The translations under genes were made by a program, and so were the position numbers. From contig LT827126.1 in the NCBI GenBank assembly GCA_900169975.1, forward strand, positions 124,001 to 188,000: a DNA stretch of 64,000 nt, read 5' to 3'. This document shows positions 9,175-16,996 of the stretch, piece after piece. The DNA comes from Pseudoflavonifractor sp. Marseille-P3106. Its GTDB lineage: Bacteria; Bacillota; Clostridia; Oscillospirales; Oscillospiraceae. The number at the start of each line of letters is the position of its first letter. The stretch's first letter is position 1. A model generated the notes under the pieces. That model made no database searches. It saw only the letters and a list, made by a program, of their open reading frames with translations, and was not told the origin of the DNA.

Positions 9175-9245
9175 CGCCCCCGACCGGCTTCGAACCGGTA
9201 TCTATACCCTTGTTCGGGCTGCTCTGCCCATTGAGCTACGGGGAC
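9175..9245 (-). tRNA. Degenerate tRNA-like element inside the prophage
   Basis: Read on the minus strand, this 71-base stretch has a 7-bp acceptor stem (GTCCCCG with CGGGGGC, one T-G pair), a D arm (GCTC AATGGGCA GAGC) and a perfect T arm (ACCGG TTCGAAG CCGGT). The anticodon arm does not fit. Only a 4-bp stem (GCCC with GGGT) closes a 6-base loop GAACAA, with no U at position 33 and two to three bases missing overall. So it folds like a tRNA except where it should decode. It may be a decayed phage tRNA or a tRNA mimic. No encoded CCA is seen. Confidence 0.5.
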
Positions 9246-9723
9246 AGTCTGCGGGCCTCCATGCCCTCGAACCAAGTACCTTGCCGCTCTGTGCGCCCTG
9301 CGATGTCCAGCGGAACCAGAGGCAGGGGAGAGACACCGGGAATTCCAAGAGTGACGAAATGGGGGCGCGCATACAGGGCTATACCCGTCCTTTGACCCCA
9401 CCCCCATTTTTCCGCTACCCCCCTGGGGGAGGGGGTACATCCTGTACCCTACTTGGATGCTCCGCCCTGGCACCCAACGCAAGCAGCGCCCAGCCTGCCT
9501 TACTGACAGCCAACCGGCCCTCCGGGCGTCGTTTCTGCTTCATTGTCACATTGCACAACGATTGCCCGAAACGCCCGCTTTTGCCGCCTCTAAAAATCTA
9601 AAAACAGCGAATCGACTGCGCCGCAACGGTTACGCCGTTTTTGCCAAGTAAACAAAATACATATTTTGCACACTTCTCTCACAGAACACCGCTTTTTTTC
9701 TCCTTTGGAGAGGGAAGGACGGC
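9246..9723. other. Gene-free stretch between tRNA-like element and small terminase
   Basis: I see no credible gene in this stretch of about 480 bases. It has C- and G-rich runs near 9395-9435. An inverted repeat at 9433-9449 has arms GGGTACA and TGTACCC and a 3-base spacer. It then becomes AT-rich towards the small terminase gene. The repeat could be an operator or a small hairpin; nothing ties it to a known regulator. Confidence 0.4.
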
Positions 9724-10128
9724 TCATTTCCCAAAGTTCCCGCTATCCCCGCCGCCGAACGTGATATTGACATTGAGCTGCCCGGAATCGTTGCTCGGCT
9801 TGTCCGTATACCCTCCATAGCATGGCTGTTTGAGCCGGAAGAGCGACATTGTGTCCGTCCTCTGCTCCAGATCGTCCTGTATCCTCTGCATCGCCTTTTT
9901 TATAGGAGGAGAAAGCCTCTTGTATCCGCCCTCGCCCCTCTCATAATTTTTAAACGTGTCCTCGCTGATGTCGAGCCAAAGACAAAGGCCTGGTCTGGTT
10001 GGTTTGCGGTCTCTCTCGGTGCAGTCGGCGAAATAGCTGTTGCACCGCTCCTCCAGTCTCTCTGGCGTATAGAGGTGGACGCTCTCGCCGTTGACTCGTC
10101 CGCCCGTCCCTCTGCTCCCTTGTGCCAT
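9724..10128 (-). CDS. terS: Phage terminase small subunit-like DNA-packaging protein (134 aa)
   Basis: The protein recognises phage DNA for packaging. It starts at ATG 10128 after AGGAGGTGAGC. The body YTPERLEERCNSYFADCTER, then LCLWLDISEDTFKNYERGEG, then KKAMQRIQDDLEQR is a helix-turn-helix followed by a helix, the usual pattern of Bacillota small terminases. A Gly- and Asn-rich tail follows (LNVNITFGGGDSGNFGK). It is the first gene of the visible phage transcription unit. About 480 bases and a tRNA-like element separate it from the KTR protein and the large terminase gene, an unusually loose arrangement. Confidence 0.75.
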   Translation of the reverse strand: MAQGSRGTGGRVNGESVHLYTPERLEERCNSYFADCTERDRKPTRPGLCLWLDISEDTFKNYERGEGGYKRLSPPIKKAMQRIQDDLEQRTDTMSLFRLKQPCYGGYTDKPSNDSGQLNVNITFGGGDSGNFGK

Positions 10129-10686
10129 ATGCGCTCACCTCCTGACGTTGTAATGGGCTGTACCACGTATACTGTCGAACCCTCTGCGTTTGTGCTCCCA
10201 CGTAGGTAGATGCGAAGGGACAACGCCAATTCCACCAGTCGTTTTGCACAAACTTTTAGCTTGTTTTTGTGCATATTGTTTAATACCATTGCGGCGCAAT
10301 GGGTTCGCGGCCCAGCGTTTGCAAAAAAATAAGCCGGGAAACGTCTGTTGCGACGCCTCTCGGCCTGCTGAAGGGATATTTAGTTGTATCCGCCCTCAAA
10401 AAGGAGCGTTCCGGCATAGCGCTGTGCCAGGACACAGAAGAGATCGTGGGAGAAATAAAGCAGAAGAAGCGCTCCGATGGAATGGAATCCAAAGGGACGT
10501 TTCTTGTGTTTTGCAAATTTATTCAATTAAAGGTGATATGTAAAGTAAAAATGCTTTTCCACCACAATTTCCACCACCAAAACAGTTAAAATGGGCCAAA
10601 AACCATCATGACAACACTTGAAAACGGGAAATAAAAAATCCATGAAACCGTTGCAATTACAGCGATTTCATGGACTTTTTAACTGG
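10129..10686. other. Prophage right flank without a convincing gene
   Basis: No credible gene is seen in this stretch. Open frames on both strands lack ribosome sites and recognisable protein patterns. The prophage boundary probably lies here, because the host tRNA-Arg that follows has its 3' end facing the phage, a usual integration target. I could not identify the att core, since its partner would lie beyond the left edge. The stretch ends with the terminator at 10639-10674. Confidence 0.35.
10636..10676 (-). terminator. Terminator of tRNA-Arg(CCG)
   Basis: Arms TCCATGAAA (10639-10647) and TTTCATGGA (10666-10674) enclose an 18-base loop. Read on the minus strand the hairpin is followed by a run of T, so it terminates the tRNA transcript that comes from the right. 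Confidence 0.75.
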
Positions 10687-10760
10687 TACGCCCGGAGGGA
10701 CTCGAACCCCCAACATTCAGAACCGGAATCTGACGCTCTATCCAATTGAACTACGGACGC
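10687..10760 (-). tRNA. tRNA-Arg (anticodon CCG)
   Basis: Complete 74-base cloverleaf on the minus strand: acceptor GCGTCCG with CGGGCGT (G-U in the stem), D arm GTTC/GAGC, anticodon stem TCAGA/TCTGA with loop TTCCGGT giving anticodon CCG, T stem GGGGG/CCCTC, discriminator A. CCA is not encoded. Its 3' end faces the prophage. Confidence 0.95.
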
Positions 10761-10791
10761 ATTTTGTGGTGGAACCCTAAACACGAGGTAC

Positions 10792-10820
10792 ATTATAACA
10801 CGGTGCTTTGCGTTTTGCAA
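10792..10820 (-). promoter_or_regulatory. Sigma-A promoter for tRNA-Arg(CCG)
   Basis: On the minus strand TTGCAA (10820-10815) and TATAAT (10797-10792) are separated by exactly 17 bases, about 30 bases upstream of the tRNA. Confidence 0.8.
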
Positions 10821-10959
10821 GCATTTTTTATCCAAAGAAAGCTGTTTTGCGGGAATGTACCGAAGCAACAAAAAACGAGATGGGAGGTATCTGAGCCATA
10901 AACGTGCCAGGCCTTTTTGGAGCACGACTGCCAAAGAAGGCGGAGCCCTTTTCAATCAG

Positions 10960-11001
10960 CGTTCGGAGGGCGGGCAGCCGTGTCTGCCCGCCCTCCGAAC
11001 G
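10960..11001. terminator. Long perfect hairpin downstream of 4hbD
   Basis: Eighteen-base arms CGTTCGGAGGGCGGGCAG and its complement pair perfectly around a 6-base loop. It lies 54 bases past the stop of the minus-strand dehydrogenase gene and is probably its terminator. There is no clear T run on either side, so the mechanism is uncertain. The rest of 10821-11054 holds no gene. Confidence 0.55.
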
Positions 11002-11054
11002 TTTGCCCCTGTGGGAGACAGGGGGTGACATGGAGAAAGGTTGGAAGGCAAAGA

Positions 11055-12173
11055 TCAAAACAGGGCCTGGTAGATCCGGTAGATCCGGTCCCGGTCCAGA
11101 GGAGCAAAGTTGTTGGCCATCAAACGGCTTTGATTGAGCAAAACGGAATCGGTGAACTCGGTTAGATCTTCTTCCGTTACCCCGTATTCCCGAAGCGCCT
11201 TTTTCTGCATCAGAGTACTCAGCAGGCTGTCCAGGGCGGCAAAGACTGCTTCAGGCTCGGGAGAACACTCCAGGGGACCGGCCAGGTGGGCGCTTAGAGC
11301 AGCCATCTCACCACCACGGTCCAATTCCAGGTAGCTGCGCATCACGCCATCGAACAAAGCATAGTTGGATTCTCCGTGAGCGACGTGGTACTTGGCGCCC
11401 AGGGGATAGGACAGGGCATGGACTGCCGCGCAGCCGGCGTTTCCAAAGGCGATTCCGGCGTAAGTGGAGGCCAGCAGAAAATCACCCAACAGGGGGATGC
11501 GGGCATTTGGGCCGTTGGCGGCAATTTTTTGGTAGCCCCGCAGAATCATCTCGGCAGCTCGGTAGCCAAAGAGGCGGGTCGTTTCATTTCCGTTGGGAGA
11601 GAGGCTGGATTCCACGGCGTGAATCAGAGCGTCAATGGAGCTGGTGGCGAAAAAGCGAAATGGGAGGCCGGAGAGCAGCTCAGGCACAAGTACCGCGGAG
11701 TCAGCGTACATTGCGTCGGCAGCCAGGCCTTTTTTGGTTCCGCGGCTGTTCAGGGCGAGAATGGCGATGTTGGTGACCTCGCTGCCGGTGCCGCAGGTGG
11801 TGGGAACCAAGACCAGCTCTTTCTCCTTGACTGCCGGACGGACTCCATCGTAGAGCTCCAAAATGGGGGAGGGGTCCTTCAGGGCAAACAGCTTGGAAAT
11901 GTCTATCACTGTGCCGCCGCCCACGGCAATGATCCGCCGGTGGTGATCCTTGATGTCGCGGTACATGGCCTCTGCCATGTCATCGGAGGGTTCGCCCTGT
12001 CCGTATTTCTCTTGAAAGAGTACGTCGCATTTCAAGTCCAGGGCACCGAAATAAGGCTTATAGATGTACTCGTTGGTGATGACCAGGTCGCCGGGACCGA
12101 GGCCGAAAGCCTCGGCAAACGCAGCGGCGGTGTCGTAGCGGTAGAGCGTGGGTTTGATCATCAGTTGTCTCAT
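11055..12173 (-). CDS. 4hbD: 4-hydroxybutyrate dehydrogenase, iron-type alcohol dehydrogenase (372 aa)
   Basis: The enzyme interconverts 4-hydroxybutyrate and succinate semialdehyde with NAD, a step in fermentation of succinate or GABA to butyrate. The sequence closely follows the clostridial 4HbD pattern: FQEKYGQGEPSD near residue 54, the nucleotide loop AVGGGTVIDISK near 83, VPTTCGTGSEVTN near 122, and LREYGVTEEDL near the end. The expected metal ligands are present: Asp and His in SSIDALIHAVE, and two His in AVHALSYPLGAKYHVAHGE. The start ATG 12173 has a GAGGTGA site. It is the second gene of an operon behind a membrane transporter and a sigma-54 promoter, so substrate uptake and oxidation are probably induced together. 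Confidence 0.92.
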   Translation of the reverse strand: MRQLMIKPTLYRYDTAAAFAEAFGLGPGDLVITNEYIYKPYFGALDLKCDVLFQEKYGQGEPSDDMAEAMYRDIKDHHRRIIAVGGGTVIDISKLFALKDPSPILELYDGVRPAVKEKELVLVPTTCGTGSEVTNIAILALNSRGTKKGLAADAMYADSAVLVPELLSGLPFRFFATSSIDALIHAVESSLSPNGNETTRLFGYRAAEMILRGYQKIAANGPNARIPLLGDFLLASTYAGIAFGNAGCAAVHALSYPLGAKYHVAHGESNYALFDGVMRSYLELDRGGEMAALSAHLAGPLECSPEPEAVFAALDSLLSTLMQKKALREYGVTEEDLTEFTDSVLLNQSRLMANNFAPLDRDRIYRIYQALF

Positions 12174-12218
12174 GGTTCACCTCTGCTTTCTGTGTGTCCG
12201 CCCCGCATGGGCGGAGGA

Positions 12219-13694
12219 TCAGGCCTGCTCGGGCTGTCTTTTTTTGCGAAAGACTTCCGTGGCGTCCACAACCAGCCATACAATGACGCCCACCAGCAGA
12301 GCCTGGGCGGGAGTGTAGTAGGCCAGGGCGGCGGCAATGATACACGCGATGCCCCGGTCGTTGGCGGTGGAGCACATGCGCATCCCGATGTTGCCGCAGG
12401 CGAATGCCTGCACGCCCATGGTGATGCCGAAGAAGATGGCAAAGGCAGGCTTGATCAGGGTGACAAGGGGAAGGATCAGCACGGCGATGACGGTGGCCGC
12501 GCGGAAGGTGCAGACGCCGTCCCAGTAGGTGTGCAGGGTATTATAACCGCGCTTGTAGCGCTCGGTGATGGTCAGGAGGCCGGAGGCCCACAGTGGGCCG
12601 CACATGGGCACCCAAGGGGCAAAGAGGGACATGATGGCGTTGCGCAGGAAGCTCACCAGGTTGGAGCGGCCAGCGTCAAAAATGACAGTTTCATCGCTGC
12701 GGTGGGCGGTGGCCTCGGTAACGACCTCTTTGGCCAGCACGAAATCGGAGAAGGCGATGATATAGGTGGTCAGGGCGCTGGGAATGGCGGCCAGGAAGAA
12801 AGAGGCTGCCGGGAACCCGATTCCAAAGATGGTAAAGTGCTCCAGCACAAAGCCAAAGCTCAGAGGCGTCAGCCCCCATTGGATTACGGGCAGAGGGATC
12901 TCCTTCAGCAGGACGGGCGCGAGGATAATGGCAAAGAGCTGTGCCGGGACGACACCTTGGTTTCGTATGACACGCCAGAAATTGCTGGTTTGGGCCTTAC
13001 GGGCAAACCAAGGGTTGAACAGGAAGAAATAGGACATCAAAACAGCGATGGCGACCGTCCAGGGAGCCTTGGGCATCCGGGCGGAGAACACATTGATGCC
13101 GGCTGTGATTCCGGCGCCCAGGACAATCCCGGCCTTGATGCCCATAGGGACCGCGTCTACCAGCATCCGGCCCAAACCGGTGGCACCCATAATAAGGAAG
13201 CACAGGGCTACCAGCATTTGCAGGGCGATCATGGCATAGATTCGGTCTACCTGGCCTGTGGCATAGTTGGGAAGATCCCACTGCTGCAGGAATTTCAGCG
13301 TCAGGGGCAGGGCGGGAGTGATCCAGCCGGGGACGACCGGGTCACCCATCAGAGAGGGCAGATAGTAGCAAATCGCATTTAGAACGCCGAAGGTCAGGGC
13401 CATGAGAAACACGCTGTTTTCATCAAAGCCGAGTGCGGCAATGTTGGCGGGGTCATCCAGGCCGAAAGTGGTCATGGTGGTGGTGACGCCGGCGCCCAGA
13501 CAAGCCACGCCCAAAAACAGGGCGGCAGCCATCTCGGTCCAGGACCACTCGTGGTGGATGAGGGGTATGCGGATCATGAACGGTCCAATTTTGATACCGG
13601 GCTGTTCGGCACCGTAGGCACGCTTTTTCAGAGGAAAGGTGCCGGACAGGAAGCCCTCGGGTGTGACGACTTTTTTCTCGGTGGTTTCGCTCAT
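12219..13694 (-). CDS. Polytopic membrane transporter, NCS2-like, probable 4-hydroxybutyrate/related acid uptake (491 aa)
   Basis: About 12 hydrophobic segments are visible, with loops such as VPMGIKAGIVLGAGITAGIN and WITPALPLTLKFLQQW that recall the NCS2 (uracil/xanthine permease-like) fold. I chose ATG 13694, which has the site GAGGAGG nine bases upstream; the frame is open to 13886, but that extra part covers the sigma-54 promoter and has no ribosome site. It is the first gene of the transporter-4hbD pair. The substrate is not visible in the sequence; from its partner I infer 4-hydroxybutyrate, GABA or a related short acid. The protein ends RKKRQPEQA, a positively charged tail suited to the cytoplasmic face. 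Confidence 0.7.
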   Translation of the reverse strand: MSETTEKKVVTPEGFLSGTFPLKKRAYGAEQPGIKIGPFMIRIPLIHHEWSWTEMAAALFLGVACLGAGVTTTMTTFGLDDPANIAALGFDENSVFLMALTFGVLNAICYYLPSLMGDPVVPGWITPALPLTLKFLQQWDLPNYATGQVDRIYAMIALQMLVALCFLIMGATGLGRMLVDAVPMGIKAGIVLGAGITAGINVFSARMPKAPWTVAIAVLMSYFFLFNPWFARKAQTSNFWRVIRNQGVVPAQLFAIILAPVLLKEIPLPVIQWGLTPLSFGFVLEHFTIFGIGFPAASFFLAAIPSALTTYIIAFSDFVLAKEVVTEATAHRSDETVIFDAGRSNLVSFLRNAIMSLFAPWVPMCGPLWASGLLTITERYKRGYNTLHTYWDGVCTFRAATVIAVLILPLVTLIKPAFAIFFGITMGVQAFACGNIGMRMCSTANDRGIACIIAAALAYYTPAQALLVGVIVWLVVDATEVFRKKRQPEQA

Positions 13695-13822
13695 TTTTAC
13701 GCCTCCTCTTTGTCGTGTCAAGACTTGCAGGTACATACGCCGCTCTTTCTCCCTCGCTGTGCCGACCTCCTTTCCGTACTCTGCGGCGGCGGGATGTACG
13801 CTTGGTGTGCACTTAAATATCT

Positions 13823-13838
13823 TGCAAGACGCATGCCA
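13823..13838 (-). promoter_or_regulatory. Sigma-54 (-24/-12) promoter of transporter-4hbD
   Basis: On the minus strand the 16 bases TGGCATGCGTCTTGCA match the sigma-54 consensus TGGCAYRNNNNTTGCW at every fixed position. It lies about 130 bases upstream of the transporter ATG, so the leader is about 115 bases long. Confidence 0.88.
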
Positions 13839-13949
13839 ACTTTGCACCGTGCTGAGAAAAGCGGCCCGTGACTTCCACACAGACAAGACTGCGTATCATA
13901 AAACGGAGAATAGGGCGTCGCAAGTGTGACATGGAGTGTGACAAAAAAG

Positions 13950-13986
13950 TGTGACACAATAACACATAATGTGCTATTGTGTCACA
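13950..13986. promoter_or_regulatory. 37-bp palindrome, probable upstream activating site
   Basis: Bases 13950-13986 form an almost perfect palindrome with outer arms TGTGACACAATA and TATTGTGTCACA; 17 of 18 pairs match around a central A. It is centred about 130 bases upstream of the -24 element of the transporter promoter, the usual distance for sigma-54 activator sites. Two more TGTGAC half-sites lie at 13925-13930 and 13937-13942. The adjacent AcoR-like protein is the obvious candidate to bind it. It also lies about 155 bases upstream of the activator gene, so autoregulation is possible. The rest of 13695-14141 is AT-rich and holds no gene. Confidence 0.75.
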
Positions 13987-14141
13987 TAGTAGATAAAAAT
14001 AGAATTCATAGTTTAAATAAATTTGTGTAATAAAGCAAAAAAATTTAAAACAAAACCAATAAACTGCGCGGTTTCCCTTGACGGGAATGGAGAGGGCCTG
14101 GATAATAGAGGAAAGAGCAAGAGCAGAGAGGAGGTCCCTTT

Positions 14142-16148
14142 ATGTGGGTGGACCAGGAAAAGGTCCTGGCGGCAAAGCGCGCCTTTCAGAGGGGGGAGCC
14201 CTTTGACCCATCAGTCGTCCGTCCCGTTATTCTGGAGTCGTGGAAGCGTTCCCGGGCATTTGGCGTTCGAATGGATACCCGGCTGCCCCGTATCCTGACC
14301 GGGGAGGAACTGGCGGAGCGGTGCCGGCAGCGGCGGGAGTTCTGTGATGTGGCACTGCCCTTTGTGGAGAGCCTGCGGGAGTTTGCCACCGGAGCCGGAT
14401 TCGTGATGACGGTCTGCGACGAGGAGGTGTATGTCCTTCAGGTAACCGGGGACGAGGATCTGCAGCAGGTCATCCGGGCTGGAGGAATGGTGGAGGGGTG
14501 CAACCGCAACGAGCGGAGGATCGGCACAAACGGCGTGGGCACACCGGTGGAGACAGGGCAGCCGGTCCAGGTGTTCAGCGAGGAGCACTATTTTGGCCCC
14601 AGCCGCAAATGGGGCTGTACCGGCGCACCCATCTTTCGTCCGGATGGCTCCGTGGCGGGAGGGATCTGCCTCATCAGCCCCTATGAGAAGGTGGGGGCAC
14701 AGACGCTGGCTCTTGCGGTTTCGGTGGCGGAGAATATCCGTCGGCAGATGAAGATGCGGGAGACCTTTGAGACGCTGGATCACCTGCGGCGCAATCTGAG
14801 TATCATCATAGAGACCTGGCCGTCCGGGATTCTGCTGCTGAACCAGGATCTGACTGTTGTGCAGGCCAATGCCGGCGCGGCGCGGCTTTTGATGCTGCCC
14901 CGGGAGGCCTTGGAGGGAGCTGCCTTCTTTGAGCTGATCGGGAGACGGGCCCTGAGGGAGTCGGAGGTTCGCCGCGGGGTGACGGACCGCCTGGTCACCA
15001 TTGAACGGGGGACCCAGACGATGTCGCTGTCCTTTTCCATTCAGCGGGCCGATGCGGGCTCCTGCGTGGTCATGTTTGAGACGGCGGAGACCCTGCATCG
15101 AAAGGTCAGCCGGATCGTTGGGTCGGATGCCCGGTTTCGCTTTGACGACATCATCGGCGGTTCCCCGGCCCTGCGGGATGCGGTGGAGCTGGCAAGGGTT
15201 GCGGCCGGAAACAACTCCAATGTCCTTCTCAGCGGGGAGAGCGGCACAGGAAAAGAGCTTTTTGCCCAGGCGATCCACAATGCCAGCGCCCGTCGGCGGG
15301 AGCCCTTTGTGGCCATCAACTGCGGGGCTTTGCCCAAAAGCCTGATCGAGAGTGAACTTTTCGGCTATGAGGGTGGCAGCTTCACAGGGGCCAACCGGGA
15401 TGGGCGGGCCGGAAAGTTTGAGCTGGCCAATGGAGGGACCATCTTTCTGGATGAGATCGGCGACATGCCGTTCGACGTGCAGGTGAGCCTGCTGCGGGTG
15501 CTTCAAACCCGGGAGGTCAGCCGGATCGGCTCCAGCAAGACGGTCAAGGTGGATGTGCGGGTGATCTCGGCAACCAACCAGAACCTCATTAAGGCCATCG
15601 AGCGGAATGAATTCCGCAGCGACCTCTATTACCGGCTCAACGTTTTTGACATCCGCATTCCGCCTCTGCGGGATCGACAGGGCGACATCGTGTCTCTGGC
15701 GGACTATTTCTTTCGGAAATACGCCTCGGATCTGCCTCACTGCCGGATGACGGGGCTCTCGCCGGAGGCATATGCTCTTTTGTGCCGCTATCAATGGCCG
15801 GGAAATGTCCGGGAGTTGGAAAATGCCGTGGAGCGGGCGATCTATTTGGCCAAGTCCGATCAAATCGGCCCAGAGTGCTTTCCGGAGCATATTCGTGCCG
15901 CCGCTTTGGGTGAGACGGCCGAAGAGATGGGAAAGGAACCCATGCAGCCGGAGGCCGGCAGCGGGGCGGCGGGGCGAAGCGGCTGCTCTCTGCGGGAGAT
16001 TGAGCTGCGGCAGATCCGCAGAGCCCTGTCTCTCAGCGGAGGAAACGTGAGCCGGGCAGGGGAGCTCCTGGGGCTTTCCCGCAGAACCGTCTACCGAAAG
16101 ATGGAGCGATACGGCCTGGATATTTCCAACTTCCGGACGGAGGGCTGA
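14142..16148 (+). CDS. Sigma-54-dependent activator, AcoR type (GAF-PAS-AAA+-Fis HTH; 668 aa)
   Basis: An enhancer-binding protein that activates sigma-54 RNA polymerase. Domains in order: an AcoR-type N-terminal region and GAF sensor (about 10-215, with NERRIGTNGVGTPVETGQP), a PAS-like domain (about 225-325), the AAA+ domain (about 340-570) and a Fis-type helix-turn-helix at the end (GGNVSRAGELLGLSRRTVYR). Walker A is GESGTGKE near 364, Walker B GGTIFLDEIGD near 430, and the sigma-54 contact loop reads GSFTGA near 411 instead of GAFTGA. The start ATG has AGGAGG upstream. It is divergent from the transporter-4hbD operon with the palindrome between them, so it probably senses 4-hydroxybutyrate or a related compound. 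Confidence 0.93.
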   Translation: MWVDQEKVLAAKRAFQRGEPFDPSVVRPVILESWKRSRAFGVRMDTRLPRILTGEELAERCRQRREFCDVALPFVESLREFATGAGFVMTVCDEEVYVLQVTGDEDLQQVIRAGGMVEGCNRNERRIGTNGVGTPVETGQPVQVFSEEHYFGPSRKWGCTGAPIFRPDGSVAGGICLISPYEKVGAQTLALAVSVAENIRRQMKMRETFETLDHLRRNLSIIIETWPSGILLLNQDLTVVQANAGAARLLMLPREALEGAAFFELIGRRALRESEVRRGVTDRLVTIERGTQTMSLSFSIQRADAGSCVVMFETAETLHRKVSRIVGSDARFRFDDIIGGSPALRDAVELARVAAGNNSNVLLSGESGTGKELFAQAIHNASARRREPFVAINCGALPKSLIESELFGYEGGSFTGANRDGRAGKFELANGGTIFLDEIGDMPFDVQVSLLRVLQTREVSRIGSSKTVKVDVRVISATNQNLIKAIERNEFRSDLYYRLNVFDIRIPPLRDRQGDIVSLADYFFRKYASDLPHCRMTGLSPEAYALLCRYQWPGNVRELENAVERAIYLAKSDQIGPECFPEHIRAAALGETAEEMGKEPMQPEAGSGAAGRSGCSLREIELRQIRRALSLSGGNVSRAGELLGLSRRTVYRKMERYGLDISNFRTEG

Positions 16149-16164
16149 GCCCGGATCGGAAACT

Positions 16165-16180
16165 TGGCATGGCACTTGCA
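16165..16180 (+). promoter_or_regulatory. Second sigma-54 (-24/-12) promoter
   Basis: TGGCATGGCACTTGCA matches the consensus TGGCAYRNNNNTTGCW at all fixed positions. It lies in the 87-base gap between the activator gene and the first of three membrane-protein genes, 55 bases before that start codon. No palindrome like the one at 13950 is visible nearby. Confidence 0.85.
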
Positions 16181-16235
16181 ATGTATTTAGGATAGACGGA
16201 ACCGGAAGTTACGACTTTGGAGAGGAGAAGGCACA

Positions 16236-16973
16236 ATGGACAACACTATGCGGTCGCGGCCCATCGTATCCACCGCCGCGTTCCTTCTGGCCGTGGGCGG
16301 GGAGCTCTATCTTTTGCGCGGGCATCTTGCGGGGCTGCCCGCAGAAGCACCGATCCCACTTTTGATGGAGCTCTTCCTGTGCGGGGTGATCCTGATCGGG
16401 GCAATCTGCAGCGCCACTCCCAAGGGATGGCGGGGGAAGGCGGGCTGTCGGGCGGCTTACCTTCTTTTAGCGGGCTACCTGGCGTTTAATATTGCCCACT
16501 TTTCCTTTTTCAGCAGGCTTTACTTAGAGGGCATCACCACTGAGTATCCCAGCTACGCTCCGGCGCTGGCCGCTTTGAAACTGGTTCTGGTGTCGGTGGG
16601 AGTTGTGGCAGCGACCCCGGTGGCCTCGGGGCCGGACCGCAGGGAGTACGCCGACAGACTTTGGAGCGCCGCACGCCGCCAGCAGAAAACATGGGCGGAT
16701 GGGGCGGCGGTGCGTGGGTCCGACGCCGACAAAGACCCGGCGGCCCAGGCGGCCCAGAGACTGCGCCGGGAACTGACCGCTGATGAGCTGGAGAGGCTGA
16801 AGCGCACACTGTTGGCTGAGCCGTCGCCGGAGGCGGAGGGAAATTCACCGGAGGCGGCCGATCCCTCAGACCCAGAGGCGCCGGAGGAGGCGGGAAAAGA
16901 GTCTCCGGGATCTCACGAGGAGACGGGGAAATGGGCCGGTTTTGAGGGGTGGAAGGGCTGGGGCTGCTACTGA
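16236..16973 (+). CDS. Unrecognised membrane protein with charged C-terminal tail, first gene of a sigma-54 trio (245 aa)
   Basis: Four hydrophobic segments are seen (about residues 9-27, 42-60, 72-90 and 107-128), followed by a cytoplasmic tail of about 115 residues. The tail is rich in Ala, Glu and Arg with a helix (RRELTADELERLKRTLLAE) and an acidic linker. The ribosome site AGGAGAAGG precedes ATG 16236. I do not recognise the family. The gene follows a perfect sigma-54 promoter and is followed by two more membrane-protein genes with overlapping or tight spacing, so the three probably form one complex or pathway. Involvement in 4-hydroxybutyrate metabolism is inference from position. Confidence 0.7.
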   Translation: MDNTMRSRPIVSTAAFLLAVGGELYLLRGHLAGLPAEAPIPLLMELFLCGVILIGAICSATPKGWRGKAGCRAAYLLLAGYLAFNIAHFSFFSRLYLEGITTEYPSYAPALAALKLVLVSVGVVAATPVASGPDRREYADRLWSAARRQQKTWADGAAVRGSDADKDPAAQAAQRLRRELTADELERLKRTLLAEPSPEAEGNSPEAADPSDPEAPEEAGKESPGSHEETGKWAGFEGWKGWGCY

Positions 16974-16996
16974 CAGCCCGGAAAGGAGGAGAAGCT

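Noticed and set aside
9123-9482. N-terminal extension of the KTR protein through the tRNA-like element
   Set aside because: The extra 120 residues have no ribosome site, are Arg/Pro-rich, and overlap a folded RNA-like structure.
10299-10589. Plus-strand frame of 96 codons right of the prophage
   Set aside because: No ribosome site and no recognisable protein pattern. The stretch looks intergenic.
11376-13382. Plus-strand frame of 668 codons opposite 4hbD and the transporter
   Set aside because: Gly/His/Gln-rich shadow composition with no start signal; both minus-strand genes are clear.
14211-16181. Long minus-strand frame opposite the sigma-54 activator
   Set aside because: Shadow frame; the plus-strand protein has every expected motif.
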